Source: Chloroflexota bacterium
GTDB taxonomy: Bacteria > Chloroflexota > Dehalococcoidia > Lucifugimonadales > JADFKI01
Assembly: GCA_024648655.1 (NCBI GenBank)
Contig: JAGGDZ010000079.1
Coordinates: 1-5,481, forward strand
Length of the DNA: 5,481 nucleotides
Reading direction: 5' to 3'
Part shown: one piece after another, positions 1-5,481 of the stretch
Layout of the letters: the number at the start of each line of letters is the position of its first letter
Position numbering within the stretch: position 1 is the first letter of the stretch
Notes under the pieces: generated by a model
Databases searched by the model: none
What the model was told of the DNA's origin: nothing
Seen by the model: only the letters and a program-made list of their open reading frames with translations
Position numbers and translations under genes: made by a program

Positions 1-2
1 TG

Positions 3-956
3 GTGTGGTATATCAGCGGTGCCATAGCCGTAGCCGCATGCGTTATCGTGTGTCTTGCCATATGGGGCCCGGGCATGAATTTCCCAGCAGAGTGGGGGAA
101 GCCCATCGGAGCTCAAGTCGATGAGTGGATACTCTGGCTCACGATTGAAGCGTCCTGGTTTTTCGACGGAATAAAGACCATCATAACAAGAGTTCTCGTT
201 ACCATAGAGGACTTCTTGCTGTGGATACCGTGGCCGGCTGTAATACTGCTGGTGGGCTTAGCCGCATGGAAGTTTTCAGGGCGCGTCATGGCGATATTCT
301 CGGTGGTTGCTCTGTTGCTACTGGGCTTGATGGGCAGACTCCCCGGAGGTACGAGTACACTGTGGGAAGGCTCCATGGAGACGCTCGCGCTAATCATAGT
401 GTCAGTAGGCATATCGTTGATAATCGGGATACCGCTAGGCGTGGCAGCGGCGCGAAACTCCCTCGCTGATTCCATTCTTCGTCCGATATTGGACGGGATG
501 CAGACGATGCCGAGTTTCGTGTATCTAGTGCCGGGTATTCTGTTCTTCGGGCTTGGAAATGTGCCGGCGGTGATGGCAACGGTCATCTACGCAGTGCCGC
601 CGGTGATTCGCCTGACGAACCTGGGAATTCGCCAAGTGGATAGCGAAGTGGTCGAAGCGGCGCGCTCTTTTGGGGCTACACCACTCCAGTTGCTCACAAA
701 AGTTCAGATACCCCTGGCGCTGCCCACGATAATGGCAGGCATCAACCAGACGACAATGATGGCGCTCGCGATGGTGGTTGTGGCGTCACTGGTTGGTGCG
801 GGCGGGCTGGGCGAAGCGGTCTTGCGCGCGCTTGGCAGACAAGAAGCAGGCAACAGCGCAATCGCGGGGCTCGCAATTGTTATAATGGCGATTATCATTG
901 ACCGAATTACTCAATCGGTTGCGCGCGAGCGCCAGGACAGACTGAACGCAGGATAA
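3..956 (+). CDS. proW: Glycine betaine/proline-betaine ABC transporter permease (ProW-like), left edge open
   Basis: Inner-membrane permease of a quaternary-amine (osmoprotectant) importer; it would form the channel driven by a ProV-type ATPase and fed by the binding protein encoded next. The 317 visible residues are strongly hydrophobic. The most ProW-like part runs from about residue 160 to 305 and includes DGMQTMPSFVYLVP, GLGNVPAV, PPVIRLTNLGI, IMAGINQT and GAGGLGEAVLRALGR. The cytoplasmic EAA loop that docks on the ATPase is clear at about residues 218-240 (EAARSFGATPLQLL, then QIPLALP). A first hydrophobic segment at residues 4-21 and an amphipathic stretch at 38-75 precede the core. The first visible start is a GTG two bases from the window edge, so the true start may lie further left; an ATG at 75 (Met25) is a weaker alternative with no good ribosome site. 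Stop is TAA at 954-956. Family assignment is firm; the exact substrate (betaine, proline, choline, carnitine) is inferred from the family. Confidence 0.93.
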   Translation: MWYISGAIAVAACVIVCLAIWGPGMNFPAEWGKPIGAQVDEWILWLTIEASWFFDGIKTIITRVLVTIEDFLLWIPWPAVILLVGLAAWKFSGRVMAIFSVVALLLLGLMGRLPGGTSTLWEGSMETLALIIVSVGISLIIGIPLGVAAARNSLADSILRPILDGMQTMPSFVYLVPGILFFGLGNVPAVMATVIYAVPPVIRLTNLGIRQVDSEVVEAARSFGATPLQLLTKVQIPLALPTIMAGINQTTMMALAMVVVASLVGAGGLGEAVLRALGRQEAGNSAIAGLAIVIMAIIIDRITQSVARERQDRLNAG

Positions 957-1085
957 GCGGGAGGGCATGAAATCGTGTAATTAAGAACAAGGAGGCAGAA
1001 ATTCGGTAGATTACCATGAAACAAACCTAAAATAGGACACACTCAATCGACATGTACATATACGCTCAGTAAGGAGGAGTATATT
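957..1085 (+). other. Intergenic leader between permease and binding-protein genes
   Basis: This 129-nt gap is AT-richer than the flanking genes. It holds two purine-rich Shine-Dalgarno-like tracts, one near 986-995 and one at 1072-1077. Only the second sits at a useful distance from a long reading frame. Two tiny frames, ATG at 967 (5 codons) and ATG at 1016 (4 codons), end immediately and are probably chance. I see no convincing hairpin, terminator or -35/-10 pair, so the two genes are probably co-transcribed. The gap is still long for a tight operon and could hide a weak internal promoter. Confidence 0.4.
1072..1077 (+). promoter_or_regulatory. Strong Shine-Dalgarno site that fixes the TTG start of proX
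   Basis: AGGAGG, a perfect anti-16S match, lies 8 nt before TTG at 1086. The nearby ATG at 1052 is upstream of this site and out of frame. No in-frame ATG or GTG gives a complete signal peptide, so the TTG is the best start. Confidence 0.85.
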
Positions 1086-1157
1086 TTGTTTAGCAAAGGT
1101 AAGTTACTATCAGTCACGCTGATTATGGCGCTTGTCGCCGTAGTGGCGATGGCGTGC
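1086..1157 (+). other. Lipoprotein signal peptide and lipobox of the binding protein
   Basis: Residues 1-24 have a short basic start (Lys4, Lys6), a hydrophobic core of about 15 residues and the lipobox Ala-Met-Ala-Cys, with Cys24 as the predicted lipidated residue. After the cysteine comes a short disordered-looking stretch (ASEPAPAAPA). The lipobox lacks the usual Leu at -3 but fits relaxed bacterial lipoproteins. This implies membrane anchoring outside the cytoplasm. Confidence 0.85.
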
Positions 1158-2555
1158 GCGTCGGAGCCTGCCCCTGCCGCTCCGGCAATTGATGAAGCGC
1201 AACTAACACGCATAGTTGAAGCTGCGATGGCCAAGTCCGCGCCCGCTCCGGCGCCACAGGTCTCTGCGGAAGAAATCTCGGCAATGGTCGAGAAGTCCAT
1301 GATGGGCATGTCCGAGTCGCAGGTGTCGGCTGACGAGATTGCGATGATGGTGGAAGAAGCGGTCGCAGGCGCCGCTATGGAGGGCGCAAGCCCTGAAGAA
1401 ATCCAAGCAATGGTCGAAAGCGCGGTAATGGCCGCGAGCGAGGACGCCATTACAGCCGAGGATGTGGAATCTGCTATTTCCATGGCAGTCATGGAAGCGC
1501 AGGAAGGCATGATAACCAGCGAAGACGTGCAGGCTGCCGTATCCGGGGCCGTCATGGAGGCCGCATCAAACTCGCTGACCGCAATGGAAATACAGGACAT
1601 CGTCGAAAAGGCGCTGGAAGAGCGCGCGATGATGGAAGATGCCGCGACCAAAGAAACTATCGTCTTCTCCGATCTGAACTGGACGAGCGCGCAGGTGCAG
1701 AACCGCATCGCGCAATACATCGTAGAGCATGGCTACGGATACCCCACAGACGTCATCTTGGGCGCTACCCTGCCCAACTTCCAGGGGTTGCAGAAGGGTG
1801 ACATCCATGTAGCGCTTGAAATATGGCTGCCTAACCAGTCCATTGGCTGGGAAAAAGCAGTCGAACTTGGTGAAGTCGTGTCAGTCGGCACCAGCCTCGT
1901 TGGAGATTGGCAGAGCACATTCGTCGTTCCAAAGTACATCGCGGACGCACATCCAGACCTCAAAACCCCGCAGGACCTGATGAAGCCAGAATTCCAAGAG
2001 CTTTTCGCAACTGACGACAGCCGCGGCAAGGCGCGTCATGTGGCATGCGTGATCGGCTGGTCTTGCGAGCTGGTCAACACCGCACAGATAGAGACCTATG
2101 GATTGAACGACTATCTGCATGTGATAAACCCCGGCTCTCAGGAAGCGATGTTCGCCGAGATATACGCGGCGTTCGAGAAAGAAGAGCCGTGGCTCGGATA
2201 TATGTGGGGCACGGGTGACCCGGCGCTGAAACTCGACCTGATTCGCCTTGAAGAGCCTCCCTACACCCAAGAGTGCTGGGACAGCGACAAGGGCTGCGCC
2301 TTTGCCGAGTCCCTCGTTCTCGTAGCAGTTCACAAGAGCTTGCTGCCGCGCGCTCCCGAGGTCATCGGGATGCTCCAGAACTGGGAATTCACGATAGACA
2401 TCTACAAGAGCATCTTCCAATGGATGGACGCCAACCCGGGCAGCGAAGCCCAAGAAGCCGCAGTTTGGTTCCTCGATACCAACAAGGTGTGGGAAAGCTG
2501 GGTAACACCTGAGGCGGCGGCGGCGGTAAATGCCGCGCTCGCAGCTGAGTCCTAG
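1086..2555 (+). CDS. proX: Glycine betaine/proline-betaine-binding lipoprotein (ProX/OpuAC-like) with a 21-residue-repeat spacer
   Basis: Extracytoplasmic substrate-binding lipoprotein that would deliver a quaternary amine to the permease encoded just upstream. It has 489 residues, against roughly 300-330 for usual ProX/OpuAC proteins. Domains in order: lipoprotein signal peptide 1-23 (Lys4 and Lys6, hydrophobic core, lipobox AMAC with Cys24); Ala/Pro/Glu linker 25-35; acidic repeat region 36-185; OpuAC-type binding domain about 188-489. In the binding domain, Trp247 (EIWLPNQ), Trp325 (IGWSCE) and Trp374 (GYMWGTG) line up with the three tryptophans of the E. coli ProX cation-pi cage. Cys321 and Cys327 match its Cys-x5-Cys disulfide around the middle Trp. 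A second pair, Cys397 and Cys404, could form another disulfide. The start is TTG at 1086, chosen for the AGGAGG 8 nt upstream and the complete signal peptide. The alignment to ProX is from memory. Function is confident; the exact ligand is not. Confidence 0.93.
   Translation: MFSKGKLLSVTLIMALVAVVAMACASEPAPAAPAIDEAQLTRIVEAAMAKSAPAPAPQVSAEEISAMVEKSMMGMSESQVSADEIAMMVEEAVAGAAMEGASPEEIQAMVESAVMAASEDAITAEDVESAISMAVMEAQEGMITSEDVQAAVSGAVMEAASNSLTAMEIQDIVEKALEERAMMEDAATKETIVFSDLNWTSAQVQNRIAQYIVEHGYGYPTDVILGATLPNFQGLQKGDIHVALEIWLPNQSIGWEKAVELGEVVSVGTSLVGDWQSTFVVPKYIADAHPDLKTPQDLMKPEFQELFATDDSRGKARHVACVIGWSCELVNTAQIETYGLNDYLHVINPGSQEAMFAEIYAAFEKEEPWLGYMWGTGDPALKLDLIRLEEPPYTQECWDSDKGCAFAESLVLVAVHKSLLPRAPEVIGMLQNWEFTIDIYKSIFQWMDANPGSEAQEAAVWFLDTNKVWESWVTPEAAAAVNAALAAES
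1263..1640 (+). repeat. Six tandem 63-bp (21-residue) coding repeats in the binding-protein spacer
   Basis: Residues 60-185 divide without gaps into six units of exactly 21 residues, starting at 60, 81, 102, 123, 144 and 165. The unit starts are SAEEISAMVE, SADEIAMMVE, SPEEIQAMVE, TAEDVESAIS, TSEDVQAAVS and TAMEIQDIVE. A shared pattern is Ser/Thr, small, acidic, acidic, Ile/Val, two variable, hydrophobic, Val/Ile, then Ala/Val/Met, with a hydrophobic residue often closing the unit. A degenerate earlier copy of 24 residues (36-59, DEAQLTRIVEAAM) precedes them. The Ser/Thr-x-acidic-acidic opening looks like a helix N-cap, so each unit is probably one amphipathic helix plus a turn. Across residues 36-185 there are no aromatic, His or Cys residues, and about 17 methionines. 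The DNA copies have diverged, so this is an old protein repeat rather than a fresh satellite. Confidence 0.85.
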
Positions 2556-2640
2556 ACCGTATCCACAGTGAGAAACGGGACCGGCGGCTTACAGGACTGA
2601 TGCCGAAGTTGGTATAGTCGCAGAAGTATCGGACTAAGCA
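2556..2640. other. Convergent intergenic sequence with no recognised element
   Basis: Between the proX stop and the terminator hairpin I see no reading frame with a ribosome site, no strong repeat and no RNA gene. Short complementary ends (for example CCGA near 2603 and TCGG near 2629) do not extend into a convincing stem. It is most simply the 3' untranslated tail of the proX message. Confidence 0.4.
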
Positions 2641-2675
2641 AAGGGAGGCGAAATGAAATTCGCCTCCCTTATTTT
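2641..2675. terminator. Hairpin terminator between convergent genes, possibly bidirectional
   Basis: A perfect 12-bp inverted repeat: AAGGGAGGCGAA at 2641-2652 pairs with TTCGCCTCCCTT at 2659-2670 around a 6-nt loop. On the plus strand it is followed by ATTTT, which with the last TT of the stem gives a short interrupted U-tract, so it should end the proW-proX transcript. It also lies 35-60 nt beyond the stop of the minus-strand operon. On that strand the downstream tract (TGCTTAG) is poorer in T, so termination there is plausible but weaker. Confidence 0.82.
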
Positions 2676-2703
2676 GCGTCAGAGCGCAGCCGGCAGCAGA
2701 AAT

Positions 2704-3801
2704 CTAGGCTAGTGGCTGGATGGTCACTTCACCGTCCGGGGAGATTGAACTTACCCGTGATGCGCCGCCGAATGCCACGGCGCGCTGCGATGTTTCGACG
2801 GTCTCTCCCGGCTGGACAAGCAGTGCGGTGCCGTTCTCGACCGCGCCCACAAGACCGGCATTGCCAAAACTGGTGAATGGCTCCAAGCCGACGTTGTAGG
2901 TGCGACCATACCATGGGTAGCCGAAGCCACCTCCGAAGGAGTGCCAGTACCAGAGGAACTTGAACACATCTGTGGAATAGCGGAAGCCGAAGCCCACGCC
3001 TGTCTTCTGATTGGTGACTGCGTACCAGCCGTCGGGCATGTCCGCGATGTAAGACATATCGTAGGAGCGGAAGCTCTTTGGCGGAATCCTGCTCAGGTCT
3101 CTTGGCGTGCCGTCCTTGAGCCGGGACATGGGCCATGGACCTTTGAAGCCGCCCTTGAGCTTGTTATTCGGGTGCCAGTCATCGCCTTCTTCGTTGATGA
3201 GGGTGCCGCCAGGCAGGTCGATGACACAGTCTTCGCTAAGGAACGGGGCACCAAGCGCAATGTGCTCGCCCCAGACGCAAGGCACAGATTCCTCACCCTC
3301 ATTGGTCAGGCGCGCCTCGATTTCCAGCACGGCAGAGCCGCTGCGAATGGTCAGAATTTTCTCAAAGAAGAATGGCATGCGAGCGGCGCGCACCCAGAAT
3401 CGCATCGAGACTACATCCGGCGTGTCTTCCAGAATCGCCGCGTCCCACGGCACGGTATTGACCTCCGCGTGCAACCCCATGTCCGCACCCATGTGTCGGC
3501 TGGGGAATCCGCCGCCGGGGAGAACCGTCTGCCAGCCGCCCTCGTACACATCCATCCACAGACTTTCGCCGTAGCCCGTGGTCGGTATGCGAACTGACGG
3601 GTTGCGTACACCCCACGGTGAGCGCCACAGAAAATCGGTGTCAGTCGGCTTGTGAACGAACTGGTAAACGTCGGCGCCCTTGTCGATGAGCACTACAATT
3701 CTAATCAGTTCGTTCTCGATGACGGCGGTCTTGAGTCCGCGAAATGTCCATGCGTCAGAGACGCGGCAGCCGTAGTTGCGTTCGATCTGGTACTGAGTCA
3801 T
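2704..3801 (-). CDS. Galactose-mutarotase-fold protein (DUF4432 / aldose-1-epimerase-like)
   Basis: Predicted cytoplasmic sugar-binding beta-sandwich protein of 365 residues, with no signal peptide. It resembles DUF4432 and LacX-like aldose-1-epimerase relatives, which bind free sugars and may interconvert anomers. An N-terminal segment (ENELIRIVVLIDKGADVYQF, 30-48) matches the opening strands of the fold. Candidate active-site residues by position and context are His111 (GLHAEV), His180 (WGEHIALGAPF) and Glu307 (VGLEPFTS), the last being the usual place of the catalytic Glu; Asp254 or Asp257 might supply the acidic partner. The start is ATG at 3801, with GGAG (read from 3813 to 3810) 8 nt upstream. 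It is the last gene of the minus-strand operon, 26 nt after the SMP-30-like gene. Fold assignment is fairly secure; mutarotase activity and substrate are inferred, and the protein might only sense or isomerise a sugar derivative. Confidence 0.75.
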   Translation of the reverse strand: MTQYQIERNYGCRVSDAWTFRGLKTAVIENELIRIVVLIDKGADVYQFVHKPTDTDFLWRSPWGVRNPSVRIPTTGYGESLWMDVYEGGWQTVLPGGGFPSRHMGADMGLHAEVNTVPWDAAILEDTPDVVSMRFWVRAARMPFFFEKILTIRSGSAVLEIEARLTNEGEESVPCVWGEHIALGAPFLSEDCVIDLPGGTLINEEGDDWHPNNKLKGGFKGPWPMSRLKDGTPRDLSRIPPKSFRSYDMSYIADMPDGWYAVTNQKTGVGFGFRYSTDVFKFLWYWHSFGGGFGYPWYGRTYNVGLEPFTSFGNAGLVGAVENGTALLVQPGETVETSQRAVAFGGASRVSSISPDGEVTIQPLA

Positions 3802-3809
3802 AATCCTTG

Positions 3810-3813
3810 CTCC
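3810..3813 (-). promoter_or_regulatory. Shine-Dalgarno site of the mutarotase-like gene
   Basis: GGAG on the minus strand lies 8 nt before ATG at 3801, inside the 26-nt gap after the SMP-30-like stop. A second AAGGA lies closer to the ATG but leaves only about 2 nt spacing, too short to be the main site. Confidence 0.6.
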
Positions 3814-3827
3814 GAAAATCGACGGGT

Positions 3828-4685
3828 TTATCCGAGATCAGGGTAATGCAGAGCAATGCCCTTCGCTCCCGTTTCGTAGCGGGTAATGTGCCAGCGCCCT
3901 AAATTTGCGCTTAACAGAATGTCTCTGTTCGCGCCGCAGAAGGCGATGTTCGTAGGCGCTGCGATAAGGGTGCCCTCGAAGTCGTCGGCAAGCACTTCCA
4001 GCTTGCCGACGCTGCTGAAGCGATAGATGCGATCGGGTCGATAGCAAGCGATATATAGGTTGCCGTCAGTGTCGAACGCAACGCCGTCCGGCACTGCGTC
4101 GGGAAGTTCCACGACTGTTCGCATATTACCGGCAGAGCCGTCGGGTAAAATCTGAATCTCAGCAACGCGCGGCGGATTGAGGCTCATCGCGACGAACAGG
4201 CTGTTGCCGTTGGGACCGACGCACAGACCGTTGGGGAACTCGCACAGATCCTGCGTCCAGACCTCAGAATCTCCGTTCGGCTTGATCTTGAAGATTTTGC
4301 CATCGTCGGACTTCCAGTTACCCGAATCGCAGACGTATAGATTGCCTTCCGCATCGAATGCCGGGTAGTTGGGCGTGTAAAACGGCTCGTGCGGCGCGCC
4401 GGTGGCGTACTTTGACGCGCTGCCGTCTGGGGTTATCTTCATCACTGCGCGGTTTCCGGTGTCGCAGGCATATATGTTGTGGTTGGCGTCCAACGCAAGC
4501 CCGAGTATGAAGCCCCCGGTGTCAGCTATCTGCGTTGCCACTCCGCGATTCACATCAACGCGGTATATCTGCCCCGCTTCGCCACCCGCATAGCAGTAGC
4601 CGTCCAGCCCCCAGGCGATTCCTTCCACATGGTCAAGCCCATCCACTAGCACCGCAACGTCCGTGCTGTTGTTCAGCAGAACCAT
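3828..4685 (-). CDS. SMP-30/gluconolactonase-like beta-propeller lactonase
   Basis: Predicted metal-dependent lactonase of the SMP-30/gluconolactonase/LRE family, which hydrolyses sugar lactones to aldonic acids. The chosen product has 285 residues, close to the family's usual size of about 290-300. Repeated propeller blades are visible as phrases such as GIAWGLDGYCYAGG, ALDANHNIYACDTGN, AFDAEGNLYVCDSGN and AFDTDGNLYIACY. The divalent-metal ligands of human SMP-30 (Glu18, Asn154, Asp204) have clear counterparts in Glu21 (HVEGIAW), Asn152 (FPNGLCV) and Asp200 (VPDGVAFD). Asn106 (TPNYPAFD) fits the substrate-side Asn103. The frame stays open to 4766, but that would overlap the upstream dehydrogenase gene; ATG at 4685 has GGAGGA 6 nt before it and starts where the family normally starts. 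There is no signal peptide, so it is probably cytoplasmic. Family is confident; the exact lactone is unknown. Confidence 0.87.
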   Translation of the reverse strand: MVLLNNSTDVAVLVDGLDHVEGIAWGLDGYCYAGGEAGQIYRVDVNRGVATQIADTGGFILGLALDANHNIYACDTGNRAVMKITPDGSASKYATGAPHEPFYTPNYPAFDAEGNLYVCDSGNWKSDDGKIFKIKPNGDSEVWTQDLCEFPNGLCVGPNGNSLFVAMSLNPPRVAEIQILPDGSAGNMRTVVELPDAVPDGVAFDTDGNLYIACYRPDRIYRFSSVGKLEVLADDFEGTLIAAPTNIAFCGANRDILLSANLGRWHITRYETGAKGIALHYPDLG

Positions 4686-4691
4686 ATCTAT

Positions 4692-4697
4692 TCCTCC
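4692..4697 (-). promoter_or_regulatory. Shine-Dalgarno site that sets the SMP-30-like start
   Basis: GGAGGA on the minus strand, 6 nt before ATG at 4685, lies in the 31-nt gap after the dehydrogenase stop. It argues against the longer frame starting at 4766, which would add 27 residues outside the propeller and overlap the previous gene. Confidence 0.85.
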
Positions 4698-4716
4698 AGA
4701 TAGGTTGGCTAGAGAT

Positions 4717-5481
4717 TCAACTTGTAGTGTCCTGGTAGAACGGGGAGTTGAGGAAGCCACCGTCAATGGGGATGCCGACTCCGCTGATGTAGCGCGCCCG
4801 GTCGCTGCATAGGAACATTACAAGGTCGGCGACTTCTTCAGGCATGACCTCACGCTTGATGGGGAAACGCTTCAGTCTCTGCGCTCTGAGTTCGGGTTCT
4901 CGCCCATAGACCATTTCGGTCATGGGGGTCAGCGCGACACCGGGACAGACCGCGTTGACATTGATGGCGTACTGCGCCCACTCCAAGCCAAGCTGCCCGG
5001 CGAAATTGATGAGCGCCGCCTTTGCGGGTCCATAAGCGCCGCGTTCGGGCACGGGCGCTTTTGCGGTGACGGACGACATTAGGACTACGCTGCCGCCATC
5101 TCCCTGCTCGACCATCTGCCTGCCCGCCTCCCGGCAGAACAGGAACGCCCCCGTGAGATGCGGTTCGAGGGAAAGATTCCACTGTTCGAGGGACATGTCC
5201 AGCACGGAGGACCTGATATTGGTTCCGGCGCAATGCACGAGGTAGTCCACCCGCTCTAGTTCACTTACTACTGTGCTGACGGCAGCAGCTACGGAATACT
5301 CGTCGGTTACTTCGACCGGCACGGCGATTGCTCGTCCGCCGCCAGAGGCAATCGATTGAGCTACATCGGACGCGGCTTCGGCGTTCAGGTCGGCGACGGC
5401 GACCGCTGCGCCGCAGGCGGAGAATTTGCGGCAGATCTCGGATCCCAGACCGCCCGCGCCGCCGGTTACGATGGCTACTTT
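4717..5481 (-). CDS. Short-chain dehydrogenase/reductase (classical SDR), N-terminus beyond the right edge
   Basis: NAD(P)-dependent oxidoreductase of the classical SDR family; 254 residues are visible and only a few N-terminal codons seem missing. The frame is open to the window edge, and the Rossmann glycine motif TGGAGGLG is readable at visible residues 6-13, so the GTG at 5322 is an internal Val codon, not the start. Asp31 at the end of the second strand (VADLN) suggests NAD preference. The catalytic Ser137 (MSSV), Tyr150 and Lys154 (AYGPAK) are present with normal spacing, followed by INVNAVCPG and the C-terminal ISGVGIPIDGGF. Two oddities: the usual NNAG is HCAG (83-86), and the Asn of the fourth tetrad position is His108 (PHLTGAF). 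It is the first visible gene of the minus-strand operon; its stop is 31 nt before the lactonase start. Sugar or polyol dehydrogenase activity is inferred from its neighbours; the family alone does not fix the substrate. Confidence 0.92.
   Translation of the reverse strand, partial: KVAIVTGGAGGLGSEICRKFSACGAAVAVADLNAEAASDVAQSIASGGGRAIAVPVEVTDEYSVAAAVSTVVSELERVDYLVHCAGTNIRSSVLDMSLEQWNLSLEPHLTGAFLFCREAGRQMVEQGDGGSVVLMSSVTAKAPVPERGAYGPAKAALINFAGQLGLEWAQYAINVNAVCPGVALTPMTEMVYGREPELRAQRLKRFPIKREVMPEEVADLVMFLCSDRARYISGVGIPIDGGFLNSPFYQDTTS

Noticed and set aside
967..1030. Mini reading frames of 4-5 codons in the proW-proX gap as a possible leader peptide or attenuator
   Set aside because: Neither has correct ribosome-site spacing, and I see no alternative hairpins or terminator that attenuation would need.
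1043..1720. Long minus-strand frame of 225 codons opposite the proX repeat region
   Set aside because: It is low-complexity Ser/Ala/Ile/Met sequence produced by reading the repetitive Ala/Glu/Met codons backwards. No ribosome site or family resemblance supports it, while the plus-strand frame has a signal peptide and a known domain.
1881..2453. Minus-strand frame of 190 codons inside proX
   Set aside because: It lies wholly opposite the conserved binding domain and its product resembles no family I know; most likely a codon-bias shadow.
2643..2712. Small plus-strand frame (ATG at 2653, 18 codons) preceded by GGGAGG
   Set aside because: The purine tract and the ATG belong to the terminator stem and loop; spacing is too short and the product shows nothing recognisable.
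2941..3597. Plus-strand frame of 218 codons opposite the mutarotase-like gene
   Set aside because: Fully antisense to a gene with recognisable fold motifs and a ribosome site; no visible ribosome site or domain of its own.
4686..4766. 27-residue N-terminal extension of the SMP-30-like protein
   Set aside because: It would overlap the dehydrogenase coding region, adds sequence outside the propeller, and the GGAGGA site clearly serves ATG at 4685.
5322..5322. GTG at 5322 as the start of the dehydrogenase
   Set aside because: It would remove the TGGAGGLG nucleotide-binding motif, which is readable in the same frame up to the window edge.

Overview
The window is ordinary chromosomal-type DNA from an unnamed bacterium. 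It carries two convergent gene blocks that meet at a hairpin terminator. I see no phage, insertion sequence, CRISPR array, tRNA or rRNA. The proX product is a lipoprotein with an Ala/Pro/Glu-rich stretch after the lipidated cysteine. Next to genes for an SMP-30-like lactonase, a mutarotase-like protein and an SDR, this resembles Chloroflexota of the SAR202/Dehalococcoidia type. That placement is an impression from style, not a demonstrated assignment.

Left block, plus strand (1-2555): the permease (proW-like, possibly cut at the left edge) and the lipoprotein substrate-binding protein (proX-like) of a glycine betaine/proline-betaine type ABC importer. The ATPase (ProV) is not in the window and would be expected just upstream. 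The binding protein keeps the three tryptophans and the Cys-x5-Cys pair expected of E. coli-type ProX. Between its lipid anchor and its binding domain it has an unusual spacer of about 160 residues, built from six exact-length 21-residue repeats plus one degenerate copy.

Middle (2556-2703): a short convergent intergenic region with a perfect 12-bp inverted repeat that probably terminates transcription from the left and perhaps from both sides.

Right block, minus strand (5481 down to 2704): an apparent operon in the order short-chain dehydrogenase (start beyond the right edge), SMP-30/gluconolactonase-like beta-propeller, and galactose-mutarotase-fold (DUF4432/aldose-1-epimerase-like) protein. 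Gaps are only 31 and 26 nt, and the two downstream genes have visible Shine-Dalgarno sites. The three activities fit oxidation of a free aldose: anomer interconversion, NAD-dependent oxidation to the lactone, and lactone hydrolysis. The actual sugar cannot be read from the sequence.

I did not find a clearly new multi-gene system. The best candidate for something undescribed is the repeat spacer of the binding protein.
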